The notes beneath the pieces are model-generated. The model had not been told where the DNA came from, did not search any database, and worked only from the letters and a program-made list of their open reading frames with translations. Positions 1 to 8,342 of a stretch of DNA of 64,000 nucleotides are shown piece after piece (position 1 is the stretch's first letter; each line of letters opens with the position of its first letter). Where the stretch lies: NCBI RefSeq assembly GCF_029223185.1, contig NZ_JARHUG010000021.1, forward strand, positions 1 through 64,000, read 5' to 3'. The position numbers and the translations under genes were made by a program. The DNA comes from Aliiglaciecola sp. CAU 1673. Lineage in GTDB: Bacteria > Pseudomonadota > Gammaproteobacteria > Enterobacterales > Alteromonadaceae.

Positions 1-121
1 AGTACATTGAAGTTGATTACAACCGGCAAAGAAGGCACAGTGCTCTGGGCTACCTGAGCCCGGAAAACTATGAGAAAAAACTAGCAGCTTAACCGGTGTC
101 CACTTTTACTGGTGCAGATCA
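1..121 (+). mobile_element. Right end of an IS3-group insertion sequence (cut by window edge)
   Basis: The stretch holds the last codons of an IS3-type transposase followed at once by a terminal inverted repeat. Read on the minus strand from 121 it begins TGATCTGCACCAGTAAAAGT and continues GGACACCGGTTAAG. This resembles the ends of the IS3 group, which start TGATCT and carry a GTGGACAC block. The left end and any target duplication lie outside the window, so the IS cannot be named. Confidence 0.8.
3..92 (+). CDS. IS3-family transposase OrfB, C-terminal end (5' truncated by window)
   Basis: Only the last 29 codons are visible, ending in TAA at 90-92. They contain the typical C-terminal signature of IS3-family DDE integrase-like transposases, roughly YNRQRRHSALGYLSP followed by a Glu/Asn-rich tail. 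The full protein would be made as an OrfAB frameshift fusion in this family. Whether the upstream part is intact cannot be judged from this window. Confidence 0.85.
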   Translation, partial: YIEVDYNRQRRHSALGYLSPENYEKKLAA

Positions 122-721
122 TTGCTGCTGATTGCAGCGTTATAGCGCGCAGGGTTAAGCAGCATCATTATTTTTCAGTGTTAGGTGACTGCCAGTTCGT
201 TGCTTGGCCTGTGGCAACGGCGGCGGTCGGAATTTGAAGATTTTGCGTGTTGTCGGAAGCAATCCGTCCTCGCTTTGAAGTTGTCCTGGATTTCGGCATT
301 CGCGAGCAACTCGGCTTCTGGTTCTCTGCAAGTTCCAAGCTTCCGAATCTGCCTTGGCACTAAATTTACCGGCGGTGCAGTACTGCCTGCCAAGCCAGCT
401 AACTTGTTGATCCCCAAAAAGAAGCTCAATAAAGACGCAAAAAACTCGACAGACAAGTGTCAAAAAATTGACTAAATTGTTTGAAAATTGTTTCAAATTG
501 TATCAGTGTGAATGCACTTAGCAGGGGTGTACGTTGTCCTGATAATGTTCCGCCGATGGCATCCCTCTTTGATAACAATGCAGGACTGACAAGGTATCGT
601 TATTAGAATAAAAGGGATCGGACCGACTCTGATTGGCTTTTAATCGCGCTGTTAATAACGTTTTGTTACCCGCAACAAGTGTTTACACGAGTTAAAACCA
701 TAAAAATATCGGAGTCCGTTC
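122..721. other. Intergenic region between IS end and subtilase, no gene assigned
   Basis: About 600 bases with no recognisable gene. Overlapping open frames of 90-113 codons exist on both strands between 155 and 496. They overlap each other, have no convincing ribosome binding site and match no family I recognise. The part next to the subtilase (about 500-720) is AT-richer and probably holds its promoter, but no clear -35/-10 pair stands out. The block may be a remnant disturbed by the IS. Confidence 0.5.
480..497. promoter_or_regulatory. Inverted repeat TTTGAAA-ATTG-TTTCAAA, possible operator
   Basis: A perfect 7-bp-arm palindrome with a 4-bp spacer lies about 225 bases upstream of the subtilase start. 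The size and symmetry fit a dimeric helix-turn-helix repressor site. No regulator gene is nearby and the distance is long, so a link to the subtilase is only a guess. Confidence 0.3.
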
Positions 722-3700
722 ATGAAAGATGAGACAGGTACCCCTCTCTATCTCCATACAGGTATGAAGAAGTCTTCTGTTGCTGTGCTTAGCGCCCTGT
801 TTAGCTTTTCAAGCTTGGTTGCTGCCAATGTGCAAGCTGCCATGCCGACCGTCGAGCAACTCACCGAAGGTGTTAATGTTGTTAAGCAGGCCGAAGAAAG
901 CCGCGTTTATCTGGTAAGGATGAAAGACAATCCTGTTGTTGCCTATGAAGGTGGCATCAAGGGGTTTAAAGCCACAAAGCCGGGTAAAAACAAAAAAATT
1001 GATCCCAACAGTCAGGCTGTTCTTAAGTACAGCGATTATCTGACTTCTAAACACGATGCAGCGTTAAAGTCAGTTGGCGCCTCTAAGAAGCTTTACAGCT
1101 ACAAGTACACCTACAATGGCTTTGCCGCCGAATTGTCGCCTGCACAGGTTGCGCAGCTGCACGGCAATCCGGATGTGCTGACCATCGTTGAAGACGAGTT
1201 GTTGAAGCCTGACACCGTCTCCACAGCCAGTATGCTGGGACTCGATGCTACCGATGGCAGCGGTTTCTGGGAAGCGCTGGGCGGTAAGGAAAATGCCGGT
1301 GAAGGCGTTGTGGTTGGTATCATTGACTCTGGTATCTGGCCTGAAAACGAGAGCTTCTCTGATCGCACCGGCAGCAATAAAAATGGCAAGTCCGGTAAAC
1401 TCGATTATCAACAAATTCCAGGATGGCACGGCAAGTGTGTGCCTGGTGAAGAATTCCCAGCTTCCAAATGTAATCAGAAGCTGATTGCCGCCCAGTGGTT
1501 TAACTCCGGCTTTGGTGGTGATGCCAATATCAAAGCGCTGTTCCCTTATGAATATATCTCGGCCCGGGATGCTGACGGTCACGGTTCGCATACCGCCAGC
1601 ACAGCCGCCGGTAACAACGATGTTGAAGCCATCATAAATGGTACATCTGCTGGACTGGCTACCGGTATGGCACCGCGCGCAAGGGTTGCGGCTTATAAAG
1701 TCTGTTGGGGAACAGGCGGTGAGGGCGGCTGTTTTGGTGCAGACAGTGTGGCCGCGATTGACCAAGCGGTTGCTGACGGGGTTGATGTGATCAACTTCTC
1801 CATCAGTGGCTCTCGTACCAGTTTCCTGGATCAGGTTGAAGTGGCCTTCCTTTACGCGGCTGATGCCGGCGTGTTTGTGACGGCATCTGCCGGTAACAGT
1901 GGTCCAACCGTTAGCACCGTGGCTCATAACAGTCCTTGGTTAACCACCGTCGCTGCCGGTACCCACGATCGTGGCTGGCAGGCCAGTCTGACTACCGTTG
2001 GTGATGGCAATACCTATGATGGTGTATCTCTGGCAGGCGGCGTAGGCCCCGCGCCAATGGTCTATTCATTGGATGTTGCGGGTGTTGGTCAGGATTTGAC
2101 AGAAGCCAGACTGTGCTATCCAGGTACCCTGGATCCCGCCATGGTGGCTGGCAAGATTGTACTTTGTGATCGTGGCGTGATCGCCAGGACTGACAAGAGC
2201 CAGGCAGTGGCGATGGCCGGTGGTGTGGGCATGGTGCTGGCCAATACCAGCCCCTCTTCGCTGAATGCTGACTTCCATGCAGTACCCAGTATCCACGTTG
2301 ATCATATCGCTGGTAACGCCATTCGAGCCTACGTACAGGCCAATGGTGCCGACGGTGGTAGCATCAGTGCAGGTCAGAAAACCGTAGTGGAAGCACCGCT
2401 GGTAGCTAGCTTCTCTTCTCGTGGTCCGGCTCTGGCCGGTTCGGGCGACTTGCTCAAGCCAGACATTATGGCGCCGGGTGTGGATATTATCGCTGCTGTC
2501 TCACCTGACGGTAACGCTGGCGAAAACTTTGGTGCGCTTAGCGGTACCTCCATGTCCAGTCCACATATGGCTGGTTTAGGTGCCCTGATGAAGCAAGCCC
2601 ATCCCAACTGGTCACCCGCGGCTATCAAGTCGGCCTTTATGACCAGTGCCACACAAAACACCAATATGGGTAACCCAATTCCTGGTAACGCCTTTGGTTA
2701 TGGTGCTGGTTTCGTTCAGCCTAACAAAGCGCTGGATCCAGGCTTGGTGTATGACGCCGGTTGGAATGACTGGATTGCCTTCCTGTGTGCCACTGAACTC
2801 AACTGCGGTGGTTCCTCCATCGATCCGAGCGATTTGAACTATCCGTCCATTGCTGTGGGTTCGTTGGCGGGCTCACAGACGGTAACCAGAACCGTGACCA
2901 GTGTTGCGGCCACTCATGCGACCTATACGCCAGAGGTGGATGGCCTTGCTGGTATTAATGTGAGCTTCAGCCCTGCTGTGATTGAAATTGCACCTGGCGA
3001 AAGCAAGCAGTATCAGGTCACCTTCACTAATGTTAGTGCCCCGATCAATCAGTATGTTACCGGTGGTATCACTTGGGTTGACGGTGAGCAGCAGGTAAGA
3101 AGCGCCGTGGCCCTGAAACCTGTGCGTTTAGGTGCACCTGCTGAAGTATCAGGCAGCGGAGCATCTGGCTCGTTGCAGTTTGATCTAAGCTTTGGCTACA
3201 GCGGTGCCTACAGCGCCGGTACTCATGGTCTGGTGCCTGCCGCTACTGTAACCGGTACTGTCACTGATGATCCCAATAACAGCTACAATGCAGCGTTAAA
3301 CACCTGTGACTTCTCCAGCTTCCCGTTTGCCTGTACCGGTATTACCTGGCACGCGGTGAGCGCCGATGCCGCCGCGCAACTGCTGAGAATTTCACTGTTC
3401 AACGACTATACCGACGGCACCGATGATTTGGATTTGTATGTGTACAACTCCAGCTTCGGGTTTGTTGGTAGTTCGGGTGGGGGCTCCAGCGCTGAACGTG
3501 TAGACATCGTTAATCCTAGCCATACAACGTACTTTGTTGCCGTACATGGTTGGCAAACTGATGGTGCCGATGCGAGCTATACCCTGTTTAGCTGGGATCC
3601 AGCCGCCGATGCAAGCAATATGAACATCACCGCTCCAGGTGCCGCCGCAATGGGTGCGACCAGTCCCGTTTCCATTAACTGGAGTGGCTTGGGTGCTCAG

Positions 3701-3778
3701 AAATACCTGGGTGTGATGAGTCACAACGATGGTAGCGGTGTGTTCCAGCGTACTGTAGTGAGCGTCGAAAACGACTAA
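722..3778 (+). CDS. Secreted S8 (subtilisin-like) serine peptidase with I9, PA and PPC-type domains
   Basis: A 1018-residue extracellular endopeptidase. Order: a 14-residue leader before a Lys-Lys signal peptide (cleavage near 39-40), an I9 propeptide (about 60-165), and a catalytic domain with Asp202 (IIDSGIW), His287 (DGHGSHTA) and Ser610 (SGTSMSSPHMAG). A protease-associated (PA) insert lies at about 440-550, then a fibronectin-III-like domain, and a C-terminal prepeptidase-like (PPC) domain rich in Asp (DGTDDLDLYVYN). The PA-containing layout resembles plant-type subtilases. I chose the ATG at 722 because GGAG sits 7 bases upstream; the alternative ATG at 764 would start at the signal peptide but has no such site. 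The C-terminus shows no GlyGly-CTERM sorting tail. It is monocistronic, followed by a strong terminator. Confidence 0.93.
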   Translation: MKDETGTPLYLHTGMKKSSVAVLSALFSFSSLVAANVQAAMPTVEQLTEGVNVVKQAEESRVYLVRMKDNPVVAYEGGIKGFKATKPGKNKKIDPNSQAVLKYSDYLTSKHDAALKSVGASKKLYSYKYTYNGFAAELSPAQVAQLHGNPDVLTIVEDELLKPDTVSTASMLGLDATDGSGFWEALGGKENAGEGVVVGIIDSGIWPENESFSDRTGSNKNGKSGKLDYQQIPGWHGKCVPGEEFPASKCNQKLIAAQWFNSGFGGDANIKALFPYEYISARDADGHGSHTASTAAGNNDVEAIINGTSAGLATGMAPRARVAAYKVCWGTGGEGGCFGADSVAAIDQAVADGVDVINFSISGSRTSFLDQVEVAFLYAADAGVFVTASAGNSGPTVSTVAHNSPWLTTVAAGTHDRGWQASLTTVGDGNTYDGVSLAGGVGPAPMVYSLDVAGVGQDLTEARLCYPGTLDPAMVAGKIVLCDRGVIARTDKSQAVAMAGGVGMVLANTSPSSLNADFHAVPSIHVDHIAGNAIRAYVQANGADGGSISAGQKTVVEAPLVASFSSRGPALAGSGDLLKPDIMAPGVDIIAAVSPDGNAGENFGALSGTSMSSPHMAGLGALMKQAHPNWSPAAIKSAFMTSATQNTNMGNPIPGNAFGYGAGFVQPNKALDPGLVYDAGWNDWIAFLCATELNCGGSSIDPSDLNYPSIAVGSLAGSQTVTRTVTSVAATHATYTPEVDGLAGINVSFSPAVIEIAPGESKQYQVTFTNVSAPINQYVTGGITWVDGEQQVRSAVALKPVRLGAPAEVSGSGASGSLQFDLSFGYSGAYSAGTHGLVPAATVTGTVTDDPNNSYNAALNTCDFSSFPFACTGITWHAVSADAAAQLLRISLFNDYTDGTDDLDLYVYNSSFGFVGSSGGGSSAERVDIVNPSHTTYFVAVHGWQTDGADASYTLFSWDPAADASNMNITAPGAAAMGATSPVSINWSGLGAQKYLGVMSHNDGSGVFQRTVVSVEND

Positions 3779-3809
3779 GCTACCAAACGCAGTCATCTGC
3801 TAGAAATAG

Positions 3810-3843
3810 AGGCCGGGCTACTTTTGTAGACCGGCCTTTTTCT
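3810..3843 (+). terminator. Rho-independent terminator of the subtilase gene
   Basis: AGGCCGGGCTAC pairs with GTAGACCGGCCT (one mismatch) around a TTTT loop and is followed by a T-run. It lies 32 bases after the subtilase stop. The rest of the gap up to mscL is AT-rich with long T-tracts and no gene. Confidence 0.85.
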
Positions 3844-4087
3844 ATTGGGTGTTTATTGAAGCGTCCCAATTATGCGTACCCAATCTTATTGCCTGCCCTG
3901 ATTCTTGAAATTGCCCAAATAGTGGTTACTTTTCATATGTATCTTTTTGTTTTTTTTGTTTTTTCTTAGCTCCAGATAGAAATCGACTCTCTATAAGTGG
4001 CCAACGATTTGGTCTTTGCAGGGAGGGAGATACAACACCGGTATTCAAAAAACTTGAATGCGTTATTAATAAAATGAGGAATACACA

Positions 4088-4492
4088 ATGGGTATGATGA
4101 ATGAATTTAAGCAGTTCGCGGTCAAAGGCAATGTCGTCGATATGGCTGTGGGGATCATTATTGGTGCTGCCTTTGGCAAGATAGTTACTGCATTGGTGTC
4201 AGGGGTGATTATGCCGCCAATAGGTGTGTTGCTGGGTGGAGTGGATTTTTCGGACTTGGCCTTTGTGATTAAAGAAGCTGCAGGTGATGCTCCTGCGGTC
4301 GTCATCAGCTATGGTGCATTTATTCAAACCGTCGTTGATTTTACCATCATTGCGTTTGCCATCTTTATGCTGGTGAGGGGAATTAACTCTTTGAAAAAGA
4401 AAGAGGAACAAGCCCCCAAAGCGCCACCTGGGCCTTCTGCTGAACAAGTGTTACTCACAGAAATCCGTGACTTATTAAAGTCCAAATCATAA
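4088..4492 (+). CDS. mscL: Large-conductance mechanosensitive channel MscL
   Basis: Inner-membrane homopentameric channel that opens under high membrane tension and releases solutes after hypo-osmotic shock. The 134-residue length matches the family (about 136 in E. coli). Visible are the N-terminal amphipathic helix ([19 protein letters not shown]), TM1 with the [12 protein letters not shown] pore stretch, a short periplasmic loop, TM2 (about 76-97) and a Lys/Glu-rich cytoplasmic helix at the end. GAGGA lies 8 bases upstream of the ATG. It stands alone, with its own hairpin downstream. Confidence 0.97.
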   Translation: MGMMNEFKQFAVKGNVVDMAVGIIIGAAFGKIVTALVSGVIMPPIGVLLGGVDFSDLAFVIKEAAGDAPAVVISYGAFIQTVVDFTIIAFAIFMLVRGINSLKKKEEQAPKAPPGPSAEQVLLTEIRDLLKSKS

Positions 4493-4524
4493 GCACTGTT
4501 TTTTACCAAGGTTTGTCCGTCAGT

Positions 4525-4558
4525 CCCCATGCCTCAGATAAGGGCATGGGGCACATTT
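4525..4558 (+). terminator. Hairpin downstream of mscL, probable terminator
   Basis: CCCCATGCC pairs perfectly with GGCATGGGG across a 9-base loop. The following tract (CACATTTTGTG) is only partly T-rich, so termination may be weak. Confidence 0.6.
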
Positions 4559-4716
4559 TGTGCCTGGTTGCCATGAGGTTGATGCAGCGTTTTTAATTAG
4601 GCCAGATTTTTCTCCTTTGCCTACACCATTTAGTTTGTCACTGGCTGTTTGGATTGGCGTTTTTTGCTAGGGTACGGAATTGTTGGGGAGAACGCTTCTG
4701 CGCCAAGGAGTTAATA

Positions 4717-5208
4717 TTGAAAAAAATCGTGATATTCGGCAATTCCGGCTCAGGCAAATCGACGCTGGCCAAAAGCATTGCCGAATCTGAAAATCTGGCG
4801 CATTTGGATTTAGACACCATCGCCTGGCAGCCCGGTTCGCCGCCACAGCGCGAGACGCCTGAAAAGTCGAAAGTACTGATCGACGCCTTTATCGAAGGCA
4901 ACAGAGGGTGGGTAATTGAAGGCTGTTATGCCGACCTGCTGGCTATGTGCTTGCCATATGCAACGGAGATTATCTTTTTGAACCTGCCGGCGGACCTGTG
5001 TATTGAAAATGCCAGGAATCGCCCCTGGGAATCACACAAGTACCCCTCAAAAGAAGCGCAGGACGCCAATTTGAATATGTTAATTGACTGGATCGCCCAG
5101 TATCCGATTCGAGATGATGTGTTTTCGATGGCGGCCCATCAAAAGTTGTTTGACGGTTTTGCGGGAACCAAAACCATGTATACCAGCAATCGAAGAGATT
5201 ATCTGTAG
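4717..5208 (+). CDS. P-loop adenylate-kinase-like protein (topology-modulation/FlaR type)
   Basis: A cytoplasmic P-loop NTPase of 163 residues. The N-terminus reads MKKIVIFGNSGSGKSTLAK, a textbook Walker A, followed by DLDTIAWQPG and, near residue 65, GWVIEGCYADLL. This is typical of the small kinase-like family annotated as adenylate kinase or DNA topology modulation protein. The substrate is unknown. The start is the TTG at 4717, six bases after AAGGAG; the longer in-frame ATG at 4654 would add 21 unrelated residues in front of the P-loop and has no ribosome binding site. Confidence 0.8.
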   Translation: MKKIVIFGNSGSGKSTLAKSIAESENLAHLDLDTIAWQPGSPPQRETPEKSKVLIDAFIEGNRGWVIEGCYADLLAMCLPYATEIIFLNLPADLCIENARNRPWESHKYPSKEAQDANLNMLIDWIAQYPIRDDVFSMAAHQKLFDGFAGTKTMYTSNRRDYL

Positions 5209-5237
5209 TCGGCCGGGTCTAGGCCGGCATATATTGT

Positions 5238-5777
5238 TTATGGTTGTTCGATCTGAGCCCGTTGCATACGCACCAATTTACGTTTCTTCCAGGCATTACT
5301 GACCGATATCCGCCACAACAGGTTCATGCCAAAATAACCAGCCAGACCAAATACCACAGCACAAATAGCACAGCCCACCAGAAAAGCTGGGCCGATGGTA
5401 TTGACGCTTTGCATCAGCCACTCCCAACTTAACTGAAACTTGAACTCTTGGGCGGGATGACCCAACACCGCCACGCCTACCCGGTAAGCACCGTAGAAGA
5501 TGGGCGGCATGGTGAAGGGATTGGTCAGCCATACGGTGGCGACCGAGAGAGGGAGATTGACCCTAAGGGGAATGGCCATGGCGGCGGCCAGCCACATTTG
5601 AAAGGGCACAGGCCAAAAGGCGAAGAACAAGCCAATACCAAAGGCGCCTGCAGCTGACTTGCGATTCAAATGCCAAAGGTTTGCGTCATGCAACAAGGTG
5701 CCGAAGATCGCCAAGATCTTTTGCTCTTTGATTTTTTGATGATCAGGCAAAAAGCGCTTTATGAATTTCTTTGGCAT
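5238..5777 (-). CDS. DUF2062 membrane protein
   Basis: A 179-residue protein of the DUF2062 family, convergent with the kinase-like gene. It has a basic N-terminus (MPKKFIKRFLPDHQKIKEQ), hydrophobic helices with the family-typical GLFFAFWPVPFQMWLAAA and WLTNPFTMPPIFYGAYRVG segments, and a last membrane span near 135-155 before a basic tail. Function is not established; members are small inner-membrane proteins. Only 29 bases separate its stop from the kinase stop. Confidence 0.85.
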   Translation of the reverse strand: MPKKFIKRFLPDHQKIKEQKILAIFGTLLHDANLWHLNRKSAAGAFGIGLFFAFWPVPFQMWLAAAMAIPLRVNLPLSVATVWLTNPFTMPPIFYGAYRVGVAVLGHPAQEFKFQLSWEWLMQSVNTIGPAFLVGCAICAVVFGLAGYFGMNLLWRISVSNAWKKRKLVRMQRAQIEQP

Positions 5778-5975
5778 ACAACTCTCAGCACGGTGCCTTT
5801 TATAGGAAAAGCACCTGGATGATTTTCAGGCCTCGGTCAATTTTTACTGAGGCCAGGGACTTCAGGCTTCGCCCAAAGGCACTATTATTAGACAACTGAT
5901 CCTGGCGTTGGCTTCAGGTCTGCTTGCAATTGCCCATCCTGATGCCAACCATGCTGTCCAATAGGCGGCACTAAT

Positions 5976-8258
5976 ATGGATGTTTGGGTTTGCAGTTTTA
6001 TTACAGCCTGCATTTCGGCGCTTTTTTGGCCCCACCTTCCACCTGGGTGGAGCTTGGGGTTAATCCTTTTTCTCAGTCTTACCTTACTGCGTTACCGCCG
6101 GTTTTTGCTAAGTGGATTGCTAGCCGGGATCCTTTGGATGGCGAGTGTAGGCTATTGGCAGTTTGCTTGGCAACTCCAACCGTCGCAGCAAGGCGTTGCT
6201 ATGGCGATAGAGGGGCATGTTGACAGCCTGATTAGCAGCAATGACATTCAGCGATTTAATTTCCGCGTAAAGCGTCTGGGTGATGAGGCGTTTCATTGGC
6301 AACAACCTTTAGTGCGCTTGAGTTGGCGAGATCCCGATTTTGCCCTGAAGCAAGGTCAACGGTTGAAACTCAATGTCAAGCTACGCCCCGTTCATGCCAG
6401 CCTCAATGAGGGGGGATTCAATTATCAGCGTTGGGCTTTTTCGTCAGGCATTCGTGCCAGAGGTTATGTGCTGGGGGGGAGGGAGCAAGCGCTTTTGGAG
6501 AATGACGCCAGTCTTCGCCAACAGTGGCTGGACAGATTGCTGGCGCTGAACTTTACACATTCAGGCTGGTTAGCGGCCCTGAGTTTGGGTTATCGCGGAT
6601 TGCTCAAACCCGAAGATTGGACACTGGTGCAACGCACTGGGGTGGCGCATCTCATCGCTATATCCGGTTTGCATTTAGGCATTGTGGGCGGGCTTGCTTA
6701 TGCGACGAGTGCCTTTTTACTGGGGAGGCTTTTGGTTCATCGTCCACAGCACATTAATTTCCACCGTTTGGCGCTATTAGTGGCGTTGGTGCTGACTTTT
6801 GGTTATGCCGCTGTGGCCGGGTTTGGGCTGCCGACGCTAAGGGCCTGGTTGATGCTTGCGCTTGTCACCAGCCTGTTGCTTTTACACCAATCCTGGCCGC
6901 TTCGACGACTCTTTTTATATAGCTTCTTTGCTTTTATGTTGTTGTTTCCCTTAAGCCTGTTTGGGATCAGTTTGTGGCTGAGTTTTTCTGCCATTTTGAT
7001 CATCTGGCTGGTGTTTTGGCGCTTTCCGGTGGTCAAAGCCAGGTTTTCATTGGCGACAGCCGGTTTGTCTATGCTGCGTGTGCAGATTGCCTTAAGTCTT
7101 TTGATGATGCCGCTGGTCGCCTGGCAGTTTGGGGTTATCAGCGTGATTTCACCGCTGGTTAATTTTATTGCCGTCCCCCTGGTTACCCTGTTGTTGGTAC
7201 CACTGTGTTTGCTGGGACTGTTGTTTCTGATGCTTTGGCCAGCTGTGGCAAGGTGGATCCTTAGTTTGGCCGATATCATTGTGGATTTGGGGATTAGGGG
7301 GCTGGTCTGGTTTTCTTCGTTACCGGTTGCCGCCTTTCCTCTGAAGGCTGTACCCCTGGTGGTGTGGCTGCTGGCAGCTATTGCATTGATCATTTTTTTG
7401 TTACCGCCATTGCCTAAGGGGCGCTGGTGGGCAGCGTTATTATGCCTGCCGTTGCTAAGCTGGATGCTGCCATCCAAACCCTCTGGCTGGTTTTTACATG
7501 TATTGGATGTGGGGCAGGGCTTGTCGGTGGTTATCCAACGTCAGGATCGCGCCATTGTGTACGATACCGGACCGGCCTATGGCAACAGCGGTAGTGCTGC
7601 ACAGTATCACCTGCTGCCCTTTTTGCAGGCAAAGGGCATCAATGCCTTGGATCATCTGATTATCAGTCACCATGATAATGATCATGATGGTGGTCTTGAT
7701 AAGGTACAAGAGGTGATGCCGGTGCGGCGTTTGTGGGGAGTTGAAAAGCGCTGCCCCCAAGGCTGGCAAGGAGAGTGGATGGGGCTCTCGCTTAGCTTTC
7801 TGTGGCCGCCTTTGGGCCTACGTGGTGAAGAAAATAACCAGTCCTGCGTAGTGCTGATTGATGATGGTCAGGTAACCGCCTTATTGCCAGGGGATATAGA
7901 AGCTTCCGCTGAAAGCGCCTTGTTGGCGGAGTATGGTCAGCAACTTAATGCCTCCATTTTGATTGCGCCTCATCACGGCAGTAATACCTCCTCCTCGCAA
8001 GACTTTATTGAAAACGTTAAACCGGCACATGTGGTATTTAGTCAGGGTTATGCCAATCGCTGGGGCTTTCCTACTCAGCAGGTACTTGAACGCTACCAGT
8101 CTGTTGGTGCCAGCCCATATCAAACCAGTGAACTGGGGCAAGTGACTTTTGCGATTGATGGGGGCGCGATCCAAGTGCAGAGTTTTCGGCAAGATATCGT
8201 TCCCTACTGGTATATGAAGGCGCAGCAAAATTGCTTGTTTTGTGCACAAAGACATTGA
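5976..8258 (+). CDS. comEC: DNA internalization competence protein ComEC/Rec2
   Basis: Inner-membrane channel that carries single-stranded DNA into the cytoplasm during natural transformation. Of 760 residues, the N-terminal part has membrane helices and an OB-like DUF4131 region (about 30-150). The Competence domain, with many helices, spans about 185-460 (TGVAHLIAISGLHLGIVGG). A metallo-beta-lactamase-like domain follows (about 500-745) with LDVGQGLSVV, SHHDNDHDGG near 565 and APHHGSN. Length is normal for the family. It heads the msbA-lpxK-kdsB block. The ribosome binding site is weak. No pilus genes are in the window, so competence itself cannot be inferred. Confidence 0.93.
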   Translation: MDVWVCSFITACISALFWPHLPPGWSLGLILFLSLTLLRYRRFLLSGLLAGILWMASVGYWQFAWQLQPSQQGVAMAIEGHVDSLISSNDIQRFNFRVKRLGDEAFHWQQPLVRLSWRDPDFALKQGQRLKLNVKLRPVHASLNEGGFNYQRWAFSSGIRARGYVLGGREQALLENDASLRQQWLDRLLALNFTHSGWLAALSLGYRGLLKPEDWTLVQRTGVAHLIAISGLHLGIVGGLAYATSAFLLGRLLVHRPQHINFHRLALLVALVLTFGYAAVAGFGLPTLRAWLMLALVTSLLLLHQSWPLRRLFLYSFFAFMLLFPLSLFGISLWLSFSAILIIWLVFWRFPVVKARFSLATAGLSMLRVQIALSLLMMPLVAWQFGVISVISPLVNFIAVPLVTLLLVPLCLLGLLFLMLWPAVARWILSLADIIVDLGIRGLVWFSSLPVAAFPLKAVPLVVWLLAAIALIIFLLPPLPKGRWWAALLCLPLLSWMLPSKPSGWFLHVLDVGQGLSVVIQRQDRAIVYDTGPAYGNSGSAAQYHLLPFLQAKGINALDHLIISHHDNDHDGGLDKVQEVMPVRRLWGVEKRCPQGWQGEWMGLSLSFLWPPLGLRGEENNQSCVVLIDDGQVTALLPGDIEASAESALLAEYGQQLNASILIAPHHGSNTSSSQDFIENVKPAHVVFSQGYANRWGFPTQQVLERYQSVGASPYQTSELGQVTFAIDGGAIQVQSFRQDIVPYWYMKAQQNCLFCAQRH

Positions 8259-8261
8259 TAG

Positions 8262-8290
8262 TTGGGGATTTATAGGCGGGCGGTTACAAT
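8262..8290 (+). promoter_or_regulatory. Putative sigma-70 promoter of the msbA operon
   Basis: TTGGGG and TACAAT separated by exactly 17 bases lie 53 bases upstream of the msbA start. The -10 matches consensus at 5 of 6 positions and the -35 at 3 of 6. It would let msbA-lpxK be expressed independently of comEC. Confidence 0.5.
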
Positions 8291-8342
8291 ACCTCTATTG
8301 TGCCTGCCTGGCAGGTCCCGTCCTTTTGCATAACAAGATTGA

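Noticed and set aside
1070-1927. 285-codon open frame on the minus strand inside the subtilase gene
   Set aside because: It lies fully antisense to conserved subtilase domains, has no family match and no ribosome binding site; a GC-driven shadow frame.
722-3778. GlyGly-CTERM tail on the subtilase that would make it the rhombosortase client
   Set aside because: The C-terminus ends in a PPC-like region without a Gly-Gly motif, membrane helix or basic tail.
6803-7477. 224-codon minus-strand frame inside comEC
   Set aside because: Antisense to the ComEC membrane helices; low-complexity composition with no domain.
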